Shown in pieces: positions 9,101-18,827 of a stretch of 64,000 nucleotides of DNA (its first letter is position 1; each line of letters begins with the position of its first letter). Under the pieces are notes generated by a model that saw only the letters and a list, made by a program, of their open reading frames with translations, ran no database searches and was not told where the DNA came from. The DNA lies in contig NZ_BBXD01000009.1 in the NCBI RefSeq assembly GCF_001570545.1, positions 248,001 through 312,000 on the forward strand, written 5' to 3'. Made by a program: the position numbers and the translations under genes. This DNA comes from Herbidospora mongoliensis. Lineage in GTDB: Bacteria; Actinomycetota; Actinomycetes; Streptosporangiales; Streptosporangiaceae.

Positions 9101-11305
9101 GGCCTCGGTGGGACCGTAGTGGTTGACCACCCGCAGCCCCGGCCTGCGCAGGCTCGCGGCCCACTCCGCCGGCGACGCCTCGCCGCCGAGGAGGAGCAGT
9201 TCCTTCGGCAGGACGTCGGCCTCGGGCAGCAGCGACGCCAGGTGCGACGGGGTGATCTTCAGGTAGTCGCTGTCCGCCATCGTCACGGCGAGTTCTTCGG
9301 CCGGGAGGCGCGGGTTGAGCAGCGTCAGCGTGCCGCCGGTCATCAGCGACAGGTAGAAGACCGTGATGCCGAAGTCGAAGCTCAGCGACTGGAGGAGGGC
9401 GTAGGAGCCGCCTTCCCTGGGCTCCAGGCGCTCGCGGACGCCCGAGAGATAGGTGAGGATCTGCCGGTGCTGCACCGCCACGCCCTTGGGGCGGCCGGTG
9501 GTGCCGGAGGTGTAGATGACGTAGGCGAGGTCGTCTTCCGAGACCTCCGGAAGTGCTCCGGAGCCGCGTTCGTCCGGGGTGACCGTGTGCGAGATGCCGG
9601 GCAGCTCGCGCCGGGTCACGGCGATGTCGATGCCGGCGTCCTCGACCAGGTAGGCGAGGCGGTCGTCGGGTTGCGCCGGGTCAAGCGGCACATAGGCGGC
9701 GCCCGCCTTCAGGACCCCCAGGATGGCGACCGCGATCTCGGCCGACTGCTCCAGGCAGACGGCGATCCGGGAGTCGCGTCCGGCGCCCAGGTCGCGTAAT
9801 CGGGCGGCGAGGGCGGCGGAACGTTCCGCCAGTTCGCCGTAAGTGAGGTCGACGCCGTCGCACCTGATGGCCACGCGGTCGGCGGGCCCGTCGACCACCT
9901 CGTGCAGGAGCGTTCCGGCCCTGTCGGCGACGACACCGCCGTCGGAGAAGGTCAGCACCTCCCCGGCGGGGAGGGGGTAGGACGAAATCGGGTGGTTCGG
10001 GTCGGCGACGACCTGGGCCAGCAGCGCCGAGAAGTGGCCGGCGAAGCGTTCGATCGTGGTCAGATCGAAGAGATCGGTGTTGTACGCGAACTGGGCCCAG
10101 TAGCCGCCGGGACGCTCGTACAGGTAGAGCGACAGGTCGAAGCGGCTCACCCCGGCCTCGACCCGGAACGGGGTCAGCGTCAGGCCGTGACCGTCGAGGC
10201 CCTGGCGCCAGTTCTGCAGCGCCATCGTCACCTGGGCGATCGGCGAGCGGGAGACGTCGCGCTCGACCTCCAGCTCCTGGACCAGGCGGTCGAACGGGAG
10301 TTCCTGGTGGGCGAAGGCGTCGAGGGCGCGGTCGCGGACCCTGGCCACCAAATCGGTGAACGTCGGGTCGCCCGCGAGGTCGGCCCGCATGGCGAGGGTG
10401 TTGATGAACATCCCGGCCACGTCGTCGAGTTCGGGAACGCTCCGGCCCGCGCTCGGGGAGGCGACGGCGAAGTCGTCCTGGCCGGTGCAGCGGCCCAGCA
10501 GCACCTGGAAGGTCGCCAGCAGGACCATGTACGGCGTCACGGTGCCGTCGCGGGCGATGGCGACGTCCACCGGGACCTCGTACACCGCCCCGGCGTGGCC
10601 CATCTCGGGCGGGCGCGGGCGGTCGGTGGGCAGGTCGAGCACCGGGACGTCCGCCAGGTGCTCGCGCCAGTGCGCGATGTCCTTCGCGTGGTCGCGGTCG
10701 CGCTGCCAGACGGCGTAGTCGGCGTAGGCGACCTTCGGCGGCGGCTTCAGCGCGTCGCCGCGGGCCAGCGAGAGCAGCTCCGACAACAGGATGTCGTGCG
10801 ACCAGCCGTCGGTGACCAGGTGGTGGGCGGCCAGCAGCAGGATCCGGTCGGCGGGCGAGAGCCGGACCACCAGGGCGCGCAGCAGCGGGCCGTGCTCCAG
10901 GTCGAACGGGCGCTTCAGCGCGGTCTCGATGATCTGCCGGGCCTCGTCCTCGGTGCCGGCCTCCCGCAGGAGGAACTCGGCCCCGGCCTCGGGCCGCAGG
11001 GTCACCACCGGGACGCCGTCGTCGTCGCCGGCGAACCGGGTGCGGAACACCTCGTGCCGGGCCGCGACCTGGTGGAACGCGTCTTCCAGCACCGCGTCGT
11101 CGAGGTCGCCCTCAAGACGGATGGTGAGCGGGACGGTGTATGTAGTGGTGCCCGGCCGATACTGCTCCAGGAACCACAATCGCTCCTGGGCCGGTGAGAG
11201 CACGAGCGGCGCGGCCGGATCGCGCGGGGGGATGACCCTGGTCTCCTCCCTGCGTCGTAACCGCTGGGCGAGGAGGGCCTTCTTGTCGGCCGACAGTGTG
11301 CTCAC
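6137..11305 (-). CDS. NRPS C-A-T-thioesterase fused to an MFS exporter (megasynthase 1)
   Basis: A single 1722-residue chain. Condensation comes first (HHLVTDGWS near residue 162). Adenylation follows (YTSGTTGRPKG near 600, NHYGPTEAT, YRTGDL, A10 SHGKVDR), then a carrier ([12 protein letters not shown] near 968) and an alpha/beta-hydrolase thioesterase of PF00975 type (1030-1270). The exporter is an MFS domain of about 12 helices (1300-1700) with motif A DRYDRRKVM. The thioesterase elbow is GHCGLG, so the nucleophile is Cys rather than Ser, with His in DEAGHFF. My hand-read A-domain code is D-F-T-K-L-G-H-V-G-K, close to Asp/Asn pockets. I prefer the GTG at 11305 (GGGAG nine bases upstream) over the in-frame TTG 30 bases earlier. 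It probably ends the line begun by the divergent C-A-T-C-A-T protein. Confidence 0.93.
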   Translation of the reverse strand: MSTLSADKKALLAQRLRRREETRVIPPRDPAAPLVLSPAQERLWFLEQYRPGTTTYTVPLTIRLEGDLDDAVLEDAFHQVAARHEVFRTRFAGDDDGVPVVTLRPEAGAEFLLREAGTEDEARQIIETALKRPFDLEHGPLLRALVVRLSPADRILLLAAHHLVTDGWSHDILLSELLSLARGDALKPPPKVAYADYAVWQRDRDHAKDIAHWREHLADVPVLDLPTDRPRPPEMGHAGAVYEVPVDVAIARDGTVTPYMVLLATFQVLLGRCTGQDDFAVASPSAGRSVPELDDVAGMFINTLAMRADLAGDPTFTDLVARVRDRALDAFAHQELPFDRLVQELEVERDVSRSPIAQVTMALQNWRQGLDGHGLTLTPFRVEAGVSRFDLSLYLYERPGGYWAQFAYNTDLFDLTTIERFAGHFSALLAQVVADPNHPISSYPLPAGEVLTFSDGGVVADRAGTLLHEVVDGPADRVAIRCDGVDLTYGELAERSAALAARLRDLGAGRDSRIAVCLEQSAEIAVAILGVLKAGAAYVPLDPAQPDDRLAYLVEDAGIDIAVTRRELPGISHTVTPDERGSGALPEVSEDDLAYVIYTSGTTGRPKGVAVQHRQILTYLSGVRERLEPREGGSYALLQSLSFDFGITVFYLSLMTGGTLTLLNPRLPAEELAVTMADSDYLKITPSHLASLLPEADVLPKELLLLGGEASPAEWAASLRRPGLRVVNHYGPTEATVGVTTHDVHDDEKGLLPIGRPLPGARVYVLDPAGNPCPVGVPGEVHLGGDRLARGYLNRPALTAEKFVPDPFGEPGARMYRTGDLGRWLPSGELQFLGRRDLQVKVRGYRVELAEIEIVLADREGVGQAVVELRDDRLVAYLVGEARDLRTELADLLPDYMIPSRYVWLDALPLKSHGKVDRAALPDPGTDRQAESVFVPPANELEQAIADVWAAVLGVDQVGAEDDFFALGGHSLLAAQVVAKLRRVTERPVTIMDIFKYRTVRALASRKDDGPRKFLHRLTPPRRTTTNLVCVPYGGGSAAIYQPLADALPDHVALYSVAVPGQEWGLDEVGRPIPEVADECAKEILERVPGPIALYGHCGLGVMLAVEIVRRLEAAGREVEVLHLGGVFPFSRPSSVVGKIRTMAEKMRSDRMWANGLIAAGLDVEELDDDQLKAIIQNRREGTREAEGYFTKLWSESGGPVINAPIVAVVGERDPATEFYQERFREWLRLAPASSCVVLDEAGHFFLKHRAEELAEIVTTREVVPRTAESTWWTQATSEEPVTDEGPKPSMKRFGAVAAGQLVSIIGSALTEFAVPLWIYITTGSLVNFALFSVIGLLPGMLIAPFAGVIVDRYDRRKVMLAGDVGAWSTQLALGILLWTGNLHLWTIYPLLAILSIALTFQRLAYGASIPQLVPKRLLGHANGIVQMVTGSSQLIVPLIAAGLMGTIGLEGILIIDVVSYTFAIVSVLLVKFPRVMGLRRRETIWAEMVGGFRYTWFNLNFRAMLLFFAGLNIFLSPLFLLLSPLVLADVTRDVSDVARVSFAGGVGVLLGGLLVALWGGPRRHRMRGMLLATLGLAVFCAVTGLDQSLLIIAVGAFGMSFALTVVNGVYATIIQVKIPQRFHGRVIALNTLVAWSTLPLAFGVVAPFGAELMEDLVGGPAGRGIGLLYVIFAAAIALIALVALRVPLLARFDADVPDAPPDDLIGLQAVADRRVAAASRT

Positions 11306-11343
11306 TGGAAACGTCTCCCGACGACGGTTTGTCAATTTCCCTT

Positions 11344-11363
11344 ACTGTAAATAGTCTTTACAG
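11344..11363. promoter_or_regulatory. Inverted-repeat operator candidate, site 1 of 2
   Basis: ACTGTAAATAGTCTTTACAG contains perfect 7-bp arms CTGTAAA and TTTACAG around a 5-base spacer. It sits 39 bases upstream of the megasynthase 1 start, in the divergent NRPS promoter region. A related 20-mer lies at 11471. It does not match the known iron-box or Zur consensus, or the CebR box. Confidence 0.6.
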
Positions 11364-11470
11364 ATAAGCGGAGATCGTCAGTCTCGCACGGCCTTCACGT
11401 GCGGGCAATCACTGAAACGAGGGCTTGTCGGCCCCTCCATCGGCGTGGTTCACTGACGCCGATCGCGCTA

Positions 11471-11490
11471 ACTGTAAGCAAACTTTCCAG
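11471..11490. promoter_or_regulatory. Related operator candidate, site 2 of 2
   Basis: ACTGTAAGCAAACTTTCCAG matches site 1 at 14 of 20 positions, including both outer ends (ACTGTAA and CTTT-CAG). It lies 8 bases upstream of the proposed TTG start of the C-A-T-C-A-T gene. Two copies in a 192-base divergent spacer suggest one regulator acting on both NRPS genes. Confidence 0.5.
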
Positions 11491-11497
11491 TTTTAGT

Positions 11498-14400
11498 TTG
11501 GCGGTTCTCCCCTTGGCTCGCGCGCTTTCCCCCGGGCAGGAACGCCTGTGGTTCCTGCACCAGCTCGACCCCGCCGACCCGTCCTACACGACGTGCCACG
11601 CCTACCGGCTGCGCGGCCCCCTCGACCCGGCGCGACTGGCGCGGGCGTTCGAGACCGCGGCGTCCCGGCAGGAGAGTCTGCGCACCCGGTTCCCGACCGC
11701 GGCGGCCGAGGTGCTGCCACCGGGACCGGTGCCCATGACGCAGGTCACGGCGGCGGACACGGACGAGGCCCAGGAGGTGGTGCGGGAGCTGGCCAACTCG
11801 CCGATGGACCTGTCGCAGCCGCCGATCAAGGTCGTGCTGATCCGGCTGGCCGCCGACGACCACGTGCTGGCGATCGCCCTGCACCACATCATCGCCGACG
11901 GCCTGTCGGTGGGGATCCTGGCCCGCGAGCTGGCCGACGCCTACAGCGGATCTGGAGCGCTCCCACCACCGAACCCGCAGGTCGCCGGCGCTGCGGAGAC
12001 CGACGCGGGCTGGTGGGTCGAACGGCTCAGGGGCGTGCCGGTGCTGGACCTGCCCACCGACCTGCCCCGCCCGGCGCGGCGGAGCGGCCTGGGCGGCGAG
12101 GTGGTCGTCACGATCGACGCGGCGACCTCCGCGAAAGCCGCCGAGACGGCGCGGAACATGCGGGCGACCCCGTTCATGCTCTATCTGACGGCGTTCGCGG
12201 TGTTCCTGTCGCGGCACTCGGGCCAGGACGACTTCTGCGTCGGCACCCCGGTCTCCCGCCGCGACGACGTGCGCCAGGAGAACGTCATCGGCCACCTGAC
12301 CAGCATGCTTCCCCTGCGATTAACGCCGGCGGGCACCTTCGCCGAGGCCGTCAAGGCCACCCGGCGGACGGTGATCGAGGCCATGTCGCACGCCGACGTG
12401 CCGCTGGAGAAGGTCATCGCCGACCTCGGCCTCCCCCGCGACCTGAGCCGCACCCCGGTCTTCCAGACCATGTTCGCCCTGCACAGCTACACCGCCGACG
12501 CGATAGCGAGCCCCCTGCCCGGTCTCGACGCGGAGGCCTTCGCCACCGGCTACACCGGCGCCCGATGCGACCTGTCGCTCGACCTGTGGCCCCACAGCGA
12601 CGGCTCGATGACGGGCTCGCTCATCTACAGCGACGAACTGTTCACCGAGGCCACGGCCGGGAACATGGGCGCCCGGTTCCTGACCCTCCTGGACGCCCTC
12701 CTCGACGACCCCACGCAGCCGCTGGACACGGCCGACCTGCTGCCCGCCGGCGAGCGGGCCTGGCTGACCGAGCAGGGCGCGGGCGCACCCGGCTACGAGG
12801 TCGCCACGTGGACCTCCCTGTTCGTCGAGCAGGCCGCCAGGACCCCCGACGCGCTCGCCGTCGACGACGTCACCTACGACGAACTGCTCCGCTGGGCGAA
12901 GTCGGTGGCGGCGTCGCTGCCCCCGGCGGCGCTGGTCGCGATCAGGACCTCGCGGGGCGTCCAGACGATCGTGGCGATGCTCGCGGCGCATTTCGCCGGG
13001 GCCGCCTATCTGCCGGTCGACCCGGCCTATCCGCAGGCGCGCGTTGAATACATTCTGAAAGATTCAGGCGCCGAGGTCGTTCTACGCGACGAGGACCTCG
13101 TCGTCCCCGAGAGCGAATTCACTCCGACCAGCCCTGACACCTTCGCTTACATTCTCTACACCTCCGGGTCAACAGGCCGGCCGAAAGGCGTCGTCGTCAG
13201 CCACCCCGCGCTGGCGAACCTGCTCCTCGGCATGCGGGACATCGTCGGGTCGACGCCGCACGACGTCTGGCTCGCGCTGACCAGCACCGCGTTCGACATC
13301 TCGGCGGTGGAACTGTTCCTGCCGCTCATCACGGGCGGCCGGGTCGTGTTCGCCGAAGACGCCAGAGACGCCCAGGTCGTCGCCGACCTGATCCGCGACA
13401 ACGGGGTCACCCACGTGCAGGCCACGCCGTCGGGCTGGCGCGTGCTGCTCACCGCCGACTTCCCGCCGGTCACCGCGATCACCGCCGGCGAACCCCTGCC
13501 GCCCAAGCTGGCCAGGGAGCTGACCGGCCGCACCCGGCGGCTGATCAACGGATACGGCCCCACCGAGACGACCATCTACTCGACCACCTGGGACGTCCCC
13601 CGCGACGCCGAGGCCATCAGCATCGGCCGCCCGACGCCCGGCACGGTGATCCGCGTGGTCGCCGGAAACGGCGACCTGGCCCCGATAGGGGTGCCCGGCG
13701 AGCTGCGCATCGGCGGGCTCGGGCTGGCCCTGGGCTACCACGACCGGCCCGACCTGACCGCCGAGAAGTTCACGCCCGACGGGTTCTACCGGACCGGCGA
13801 CCTGGTCCGGATGCTCGGCGACGGGACCCTGGAGTTCCTCGGACGGACCGACAACCAGGTCAAACTCCGGGGGCACCGCATCGAGCTCGGCGAGATCGAG
13901 ACCGTGCTGGAGTCGATCGACGGGGTCGGCCAGGCGGTGGTGGCGCTCCAGGACGACACCATCGTCGCCTTCGTCACCGGCGACGACGCCAACGTCCGGG
14001 ACGAGACCCGGCGGGTGCTGCCGGCGTACATGGTGCCGAGCCGGGTCGTCGTGCTGGACGCGCTGCCGCTGACGCCCAACGGGAAGGTCGACCGGAAGGC
14101 GCTGCCGAAGGCCGAGGTGACCACCGCGCCGTCCCGGATGCTGAAGTCGCGGTCCGAGCGGCTGGTCGCCAAGGTGTTCTCGGACGTGCTGAAGACCGCC
14201 ATGCCGGGGGCCGACGACGACTTCTTCGCGCTGGGCGGGCACTCGCTGCTGGCCACCCGGGTCATCGCGCGGCTGCCGGTCCGGCTGCCGGTGAGCGCGG
14301 TGTTCCTGCACCCGACGGTCGCCGGGCTGGCCGCCCAGGTCGACGGGGCCCGGCCGCCGGTCGAGCACGTGCCGTCGCCGCGCCCCGCCGGGACGACGCC

Positions 14401-17311
14401 GCCGCTGTCGGCCGGGCAGGAGCGTCTCTGGTTCCTCAACCGGCTCCACCCGGACACCGACGCCGGGTTCAACATGTGGCTGGTCCGCCATCTCGACGGC
14501 GAGCTCGACCGGTCACGGCTCCAGGACGCGCTCACGACGGTCGCCTCGCGGCACGAGATCCTGCGGACCGCCTTCCCCGCCGTCGACGGCGAGCCCGTCG
14601 TGGAGATCCAGGACGTCACGCCCGTCATCGAGTGGATCACCGCCGACGACGCCGCGCGGCCGGTCGCCGACCGGGTGAACACGCCGTTCGACCTCACCGC
14701 TGGCCCGGCGATCAGGGTCACCGTGGCCGAGGTTCCGGACGGCCACGTGCTCTGCGTCGTCGCCCACCACATCACCGGCGACGGGGTGTCGCTGAACATC
14801 CTGCTCGACGAGCTCGCCGACGCCTACTCGGGCGTCGAACTGCCGCCGGTGCCGCTCCAGTTCGGCGACGTCGCCGTCTGGCAGCGGGCCCGCGACAGCG
14901 GCAAGGCGGTCGACTACTGGCGGCGGCAGCTCGCCGAGCCGACACCGCTCGACCTGCACCCCGACCGGCCGCGCACCGGCGGCGCCGGGCCGAGCGCGCT
15001 CGTGACGTTCCGGCTCAGCCTGGCCGAGACCGAACGGCTGATCACGCTGGCGCGGGACAACCGGGTGACGCTGTTCATGGCGCTGCTGGCCGCCTACCAG
15101 ACCACGCTGGCGCGGCACACCGGGCGTACCGACATCCTCGTCGGCACCTCCAACGCCGGACGCGACACCGTCGCGCTCGAATCGGTGATCGGCTATCTGA
15201 CCGACATCCTGGTGCTGCGCGGCGATCTGTCGGGCGACCCGCTGTTCTCCGAGGTGCTGCTGAAGACCAGGATGGCCGTCCTGGACGCCTTCCAGCACCG
15301 GGGCGTGCCGTTCGAGAAGCTGGTCAGCGAGCTGCGGCTGGAGCGCGACCTGACCAGGACGCCGGTGTTCCAGACGATGGCGATCCTGCACACCCACGAG
15401 ACCGGCCGGGTGCCGCGCCCGTTCGCCGGGCTGACGGTGACCGACCTGCCGAGCGGGCACGCCCAGGCCAAGTTCGACCTCCTGCTGGAGGCCTGGCAGG
15501 ACCCCGAGGGCCTGCACGTCCAGCTCGAGTACGACACGCTCCTCTACGACGCCTCGACGGCGCGTGGCCTGGCCGCGCGGCTGGAGACGCTGCTGCGCGG
15601 CGTCATCGCCGACCCGGCGCGGCGGCTGTCCGAGCTGCCGCTGCTCACGTCGGCCGACGGGGAGTTCCTCGACCAGGTCATGCACGGCCCCGCGCTCCCC
15701 GACCCCGAACGGGTCCCCGCGATGATCGCCCGGCAGATCGCCGAGCGGCCCGACGCGGTGGCCATCCGGACCGACGGGCGCACCGTCGCCTACGGGGAGC
15801 TCCCGATCGCCGTGCACGCCCCCGGACGCACCATCCGGGAGGTCGGGCTGGACCGCACCCCCGAGGGCATCGGCGCGCTCCTGGGCGCCTGGGCGTCGGG
15901 CGCCGCCTATCTGCCGATCGACCCGGCGCTGCCCGAGTCGCGGAAGGCGTTCCTGCGCGAGGAGGCCGCCGGAGGGAGTCACGAGGACGCGGCCTATGTG
16001 CTGTTCACCTCGGGCTCGACCGGGATGCCGAAGGGCGTCGTGGTCGGGCACCAGGCGCTGGCCGCGCGGGTGGCGTGGATGCGGGAGGCCTACGAGCTCA
16101 CCCCCGACGACCACGTGGTGCAGTTCGCGGCCTACTCGTTCGACACGCACGCCGAGGAGATCTATCCGGCGCTGGCCGCCGGGGCGACCCTCGAACTGCT
16201 GCCCGACGGGCCGCTGACGCTGCCGTCGTTCCTGGCCTCGCCGCGTGGGCGGGACGTGACGGTGCTCGACCTGCCGACCGCCTACTTCCACGAGCTGGTC
16301 ACGCTCGACGTGGACATGCCGCCCCGGCTGCGGCTGGTCATCCTCGGTGGCGAGGAGCTGAGCGGGGCCGCCGTGGCGCGATGGCGGGCGCGGTTCGGTG
16401 ATTCGGTACGGCTGGTCAACACCTACGGGCCGACCGAGGGCACCATCATCGCGACCGCCGGAGACGTCACCGGCGAGGAGCGGCCGCCGATCGGGCGGCC
16501 CGTCGGCGGGGTGATCGCGCTGGTCCTCGACGGCCACGGGCACCCGGTGCCGCCGGGGATGCCGGGCGAGCTGTGCCTGGGCGGTTCGGGGCTGGCCGAC
16601 GGCTACCTGAACCGGCCCTCGCTGACCGCCGAGCGGTTCCAGCCGACCCCCCACGGGCGGGTCTACCGGACCGGCGACCGGGCCCGCTTCCTGGCCGACG
16701 GGCGGCTGGAGTTCCTCGGCCGGGTCGACGACCAGGTCAAGGTGCGCGGGCACCGGGTCGAACCGGCGGAGGTCGAGCTGCGGCTGGCCGCGCATCCGTC
16801 GGTCACCGGAGCCGTCGTGATCGCCGACGAGGGCCGCCTGGTCGCCTACCTCACCGGCACCCGGACCGACCTCGCCGAGTGGGTGGGGGGCGCGCTGCCG
16901 TCGTACATGATCCCCTCGGTCTGGATGTGGCTGGACGCGCTGCCGCTGACCCCCCACGGCAAGGTGGACAGACGCGGCCTGCCCGCCCCCGACGCCGGCG
17001 CCTCGCTCGGGCACGTCGAACCGCGCGGCGACGCCGAGACCCTCGTCGCCGAGGTGTACGGGGAGGTCCTCGGCCTCACCGGGGTCGGCGCCCTGGACGA
17101 CTTCTTCGCCATCGGCGGCCACTCGCTGCTCGCGGCCCGCGCGCTGGCCCGGATCCGGGCGATGACCGGCGTCGAGGTGCCGATCCGGGTCATCTTCGAC
17201 GCGCCCACCGTCGAACAGCTGGCCGCCGCGGTCGAGGACCTGATCGTCGCCGAACTGGACGAGCTCTCCGACGAGGAGGCCGCCGCCCTCGTCCACGGGA
17301 GGCCCCAATGA
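11498..17311 (+). CDS. NRPS, two modules C-A-T-C-A-T
   Basis: About 1937 residues. Order: C1 ([11 protein letters not shown] at the extreme N-terminus, HHIIADGLS near 128), A1 ([11 protein letters not shown] near 555), T1 ([10 protein letters not shown] near 908), C2 (HHITGDGVS near 1090), A2 ([11 protein letters not shown] near 1504), T2 ([10 protein letters not shown] near 1868). A short acidic tail [13 protein letters not shown] follows. There is no thioesterase or epimerase. Hand-read codes are A1 D-I-V-Q-I-A-G-I-Y-K (not assigned) and A2 D-T-E-D-I-G-T-I-I-K. The Glu/Asp at pocket positions 239/278 of A2 hint at a basic residue. A2 has an unusually short A2-A3 segment. The start is uncertain: TTG 11498 or TTG 11513, neither with a good ribosome site. 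The first C domain suggests an acylated or trans-loaded start. Confidence 0.92.
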   Translation: MAVLPLARALSPGQERLWFLHQLDPADPSYTTCHAYRLRGPLDPARLARAFETAASRQESLRTRFPTAAAEVLPPGPVPMTQVTAADTDEAQEVVRELANSPMDLSQPPIKVVLIRLAADDHVLAIALHHIIADGLSVGILARELADAYSGSGALPPPNPQVAGAAETDAGWWVERLRGVPVLDLPTDLPRPARRSGLGGEVVVTIDAATSAKAAETARNMRATPFMLYLTAFAVFLSRHSGQDDFCVGTPVSRRDDVRQENVIGHLTSMLPLRLTPAGTFAEAVKATRRTVIEAMSHADVPLEKVIADLGLPRDLSRTPVFQTMFALHSYTADAIASPLPGLDAEAFATGYTGARCDLSLDLWPHSDGSMTGSLIYSDELFTEATAGNMGARFLTLLDALLDDPTQPLDTADLLPAGERAWLTEQGAGAPGYEVATWTSLFVEQAARTPDALAVDDVTYDELLRWAKSVAASLPPAALVAIRTSRGVQTIVAMLAAHFAGAAYLPVDPAYPQARVEYILKDSGAEVVLRDEDLVVPESEFTPTSPDTFAYILYTSGSTGRPKGVVVSHPALANLLLGMRDIVGSTPHDVWLALTSTAFDISAVELFLPLITGGRVVFAEDARDAQVVADLIRDNGVTHVQATPSGWRVLLTADFPPVTAITAGEPLPPKLARELTGRTRRLINGYGPTETTIYSTTWDVPRDAEAISIGRPTPGTVIRVVAGNGDLAPIGVPGELRIGGLGLALGYHDRPDLTAEKFTPDGFYRTGDLVRMLGDGTLEFLGRTDNQVKLRGHRIELGEIETVLESIDGVGQAVVALQDDTIVAFVTGDDANVRDETRRVLPAYMVPSRVVVLDALPLTPNGKVDRKALPKAEVTTAPSRMLKSRSERLVAKVFSDVLKTAMPGADDDFFALGGHSLLATRVIARLPVRLPVSAVFLHPTVAGLAAQVDGARPPVEHVPSPRPAGTTPPLSAGQERLWFLNRLHPDTDAGFNMWLVRHLDGELDRSRLQDALTTVASRHEILRTAFPAVDGEPVVEIQDVTPVIEWITADDAARPVADRVNTPFDLTAGPAIRVTVAEVPDGHVLCVVAHHITGDGVSLNILLDELADAYSGVELPPVPLQFGDVAVWQRARDSGKAVDYWRRQLAEPTPLDLHPDRPRTGGAGPSALVTFRLSLAETERLITLARDNRVTLFMALLAAYQTTLARHTGRTDILVGTSNAGRDTVALESVIGYLTDILVLRGDLSGDPLFSEVLLKTRMAVLDAFQHRGVPFEKLVSELRLERDLTRTPVFQTMAILHTHETGRVPRPFAGLTVTDLPSGHAQAKFDLLLEAWQDPEGLHVQLEYDTLLYDASTARGLAARLETLLRGVIADPARRLSELPLLTSADGEFLDQVMHGPALPDPERVPAMIARQIAERPDAVAIRTDGRTVAYGELPIAVHAPGRTIREVGLDRTPEGIGALLGAWASGAAYLPIDPALPESRKAFLREEAAGGSHEDAAYVLFTSGSTGMPKGVVVGHQALAARVAWMREAYELTPDDHVVQFAAYSFDTHAEEIYPALAAGATLELLPDGPLTLPSFLASPRGRDVTVLDLPTAYFHELVTLDVDMPPRLRLVILGGEELSGAAVARWRARFGDSVRLVNTYGPTEGTIIATAGDVTGEERPPIGRPVGGVIALVLDGHGHPVPPGMPGELCLGGSGLADGYLNRPSLTAERFQPTPHGRVYRTGDRARFLADGRLEFLGRVDDQVKVRGHRVEPAEVELRLAAHPSVTGAVVIADEGRLVAYLTGTRTDLAEWVGGALPSYMIPSVWMWLDALPLTPHGKVDRRGLPAPDAGASLGHVEPRGDAETLVAEVYGEVLGLTGVGALDDFFAIGGHSLLAARALARIRAMTGVEVPIRVIFDAPTVEQLAAAVEDLIVAELDELSDEEAAALVHGRPQ
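11952..11965. promoter_or_regulatory. Imperfect CebR-like box inside the NRPS gene
   Basis: CTGGAGCGCTCCCA differs from the CebR operator TGGGAGCGCTCCCA at the first two bases only. It lies about 450 bases inside the C-A-T-C-A-T gene, in the C1 domain. Intragenic CebR sites are known in the thaxtomin locus. Chance occurrence in GC-rich coding DNA is also possible. Confidence 0.3.
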
Positions 17312-18780
17312 AGTTCTCCGGGCTGCCGTCCCGTGAGGCCCCGCTCACGATGGGCCAGGCCAACATGGTCCGGTGTGTGCTCACCGACCCGCCGGAGCAC
17401 ATGAACTACCGGGTGGTCCGTCCGCTGCCGCCCGGGGTGTCGGTGGCGGAGGCGGTGCTCAAGCTGGTGGCCCGGCACGAGTCGCTGCGCACGACCTTCC
17501 ACGGCGACGTGCAGCGGGTGCACGGCTCCGGCGAGGTCGCGGTCGGCCCCGAGGCCGATCACACGGTGCGGTTCGACCTGGAGAACGAACTGCCACTGCG
17601 GGTGGGGGTGTCCGGCGACCAGGTGACCCTGGTGACCACCCACAGCGCGGCCGACGCCGCCGGGCTCGCCGTGCTGCTGGCCGACTGGGACGACATCGTC
17701 GTCGGCAAACCGCTCGAAGCGGTCATCGCGCCGCAACCCGTCGACGTCGCGCTGGCCGAGACGTCGACCGCCGGCCGGCGGCGGGCCGAGGCGGCGCTGC
17801 GGTACTGGGACGGGGCGCTGTCCCGGGTGCCTCGCTCCACCCTGGCCGTCTCCGTCGACGACACCGGGCACGAGTGGCGGCTGCCCCGGCTCCGGGTGCG
17901 GTCCGCCGGGGCCGCCCGCGCGCTGGCGCGTATCACCGCGCGGACCGGGGTGACCGGGTCGACGGCCGTGCTCGCCGCCTACGCCGCGCTGGCCGGGGTG
18001 CGGGGCGGGGTGCCGCTGACGGGCGTGCTGTCGATCTCGGCCAACCGCTTCCAGCCCGATCTGCGGTCGTATGTGGGGCCGCTCGCGCAGGACGCGCTGG
18101 TCCCGGTGCCTGTGGCCTCCTCTTTCGAGGAGGTGCTCGCGGGGATGCGGGGGGCGGCGCTGGGGGCGTACCAGAACAGCAGGTTCGACGCGGACGCGCT
18201 GATCTCGATCATGGAGCGGGTGCAGCGGGAACGGGGTGTGTTCTTCGCCCGTGACCTGGTGTTCAACGACATGAGCGGCACCGGGCGGACCGGCCGTCCG
18301 GCCACCTCCGGTGACGAGGTGCGGGCGGTCTGGCTGCCGGAGGCGACCCTGCCGTGCCGGACGGCGCTGTGGGTGCACCGGCTGCACGGGGAGCTGGATC
18401 TGACGTTGTGGGCCGACCCCCGGGTGCTGCCGCGGCAGGACGCGCTTCTGCTCGGCGAGGGCATCGCGAAGCTGTTGATCGCGGCCGGGAATGGCAATGC
18501 AAGTGACATTTCCGAAATTTCAGGAATTGCACCGATTAGCCGAGATGAATCCTGGGTGTTCACCGACGGACAATGGGTTTCCCTGCCCGAAGTGACGCGA
18601 TTGGTCATCGATGCCTGCGGGGCGACGGCATCAATTGATCGCGAACTGGTCTGCCGCGTGGATACGGCACTGACGCCCCGGGAATTGCACACGGAATGCC
18701 TGCGCCTGCTGCCCGGACGAATGGCGGCCATCACCCCCCGCCACTATTTCGTGGCGGGGTCGGACGGGCCGGGCCGCTGA
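17308..18780 (+). CDS. Free-standing NRPS condensation-like domain protein
   Basis: A 490-residue protein that starts at the ATG overlapping the NRPS stop (ATGA), so it is coupled to the two-module gene. The fold is condensation-like: N-terminal PLTMGQANMV, then HESLRTTFHGD. The HHxxxDG motif is changed to THSAADA, which keeps the second His and the Asp but loses the first His and the Gly. After about residue 395, base composition falls in GC. The tail (WVSLPEV, LVCRVDTALTPREL, RLLPGRMAAITP) resembles the C-terminal subdomain of an adenylation domain without the A10 lysine. It may act as an accessory or terminal condensation/ester-forming domain, or have lost activity. Confidence 0.8.
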   Translation: MKFSGLPSREAPLTMGQANMVRCVLTDPPEHMNYRVVRPLPPGVSVAEAVLKLVARHESLRTTFHGDVQRVHGSGEVAVGPEADHTVRFDLENELPLRVGVSGDQVTLVTTHSAADAAGLAVLLADWDDIVVGKPLEAVIAPQPVDVALAETSTAGRRRAEAALRYWDGALSRVPRSTLAVSVDDTGHEWRLPRLRVRSAGAARALARITARTGVTGSTAVLAAYAALAGVRGGVPLTGVLSISANRFQPDLRSYVGPLAQDALVPVPVASSFEEVLAGMRGAALGAYQNSRFDADALISIMERVQRERGVFFARDLVFNDMSGTGRTGRPATSGDEVRAVWLPEATLPCRTALWVHRLHGELDLTLWADPRVLPRQDALLLGEGIAKLLIAAGNGNASDISEISGIAPISRDESWVFTDGQWVSLPEVTRLVIDACGATASIDRELVCRVDTALTPRELHTECLRLLPGRMAAITPRHYFVAGSDGPGR

Positions 18781-18827
18781 CGGCATGAGCGTCCTGCCCG
18801 CGATGTGATCACCAGGCGCGGGCCAGG

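Noticed and set aside
7559-9799. Very long open frame antisense to megasynthase 1
   Set aside because: It mirrors strong third-position GC bias of the real gene, is Arg/Gly/Ala/Val-rich and has no domain. Similar long antisense frames at 14513-17308 and 51778-54834 are rejected for the same reason.
11344-11363. Iron-box (IdeR/DmdR) or Zur site for a siderophore NRPS
   Set aside because: The palindrome CTGTAAA-N5-TTTACAG does not fit the TTAGGTTAGGCTAACCTAA-type iron box or the usual Zur pattern, and no siderophore uptake genes are present.
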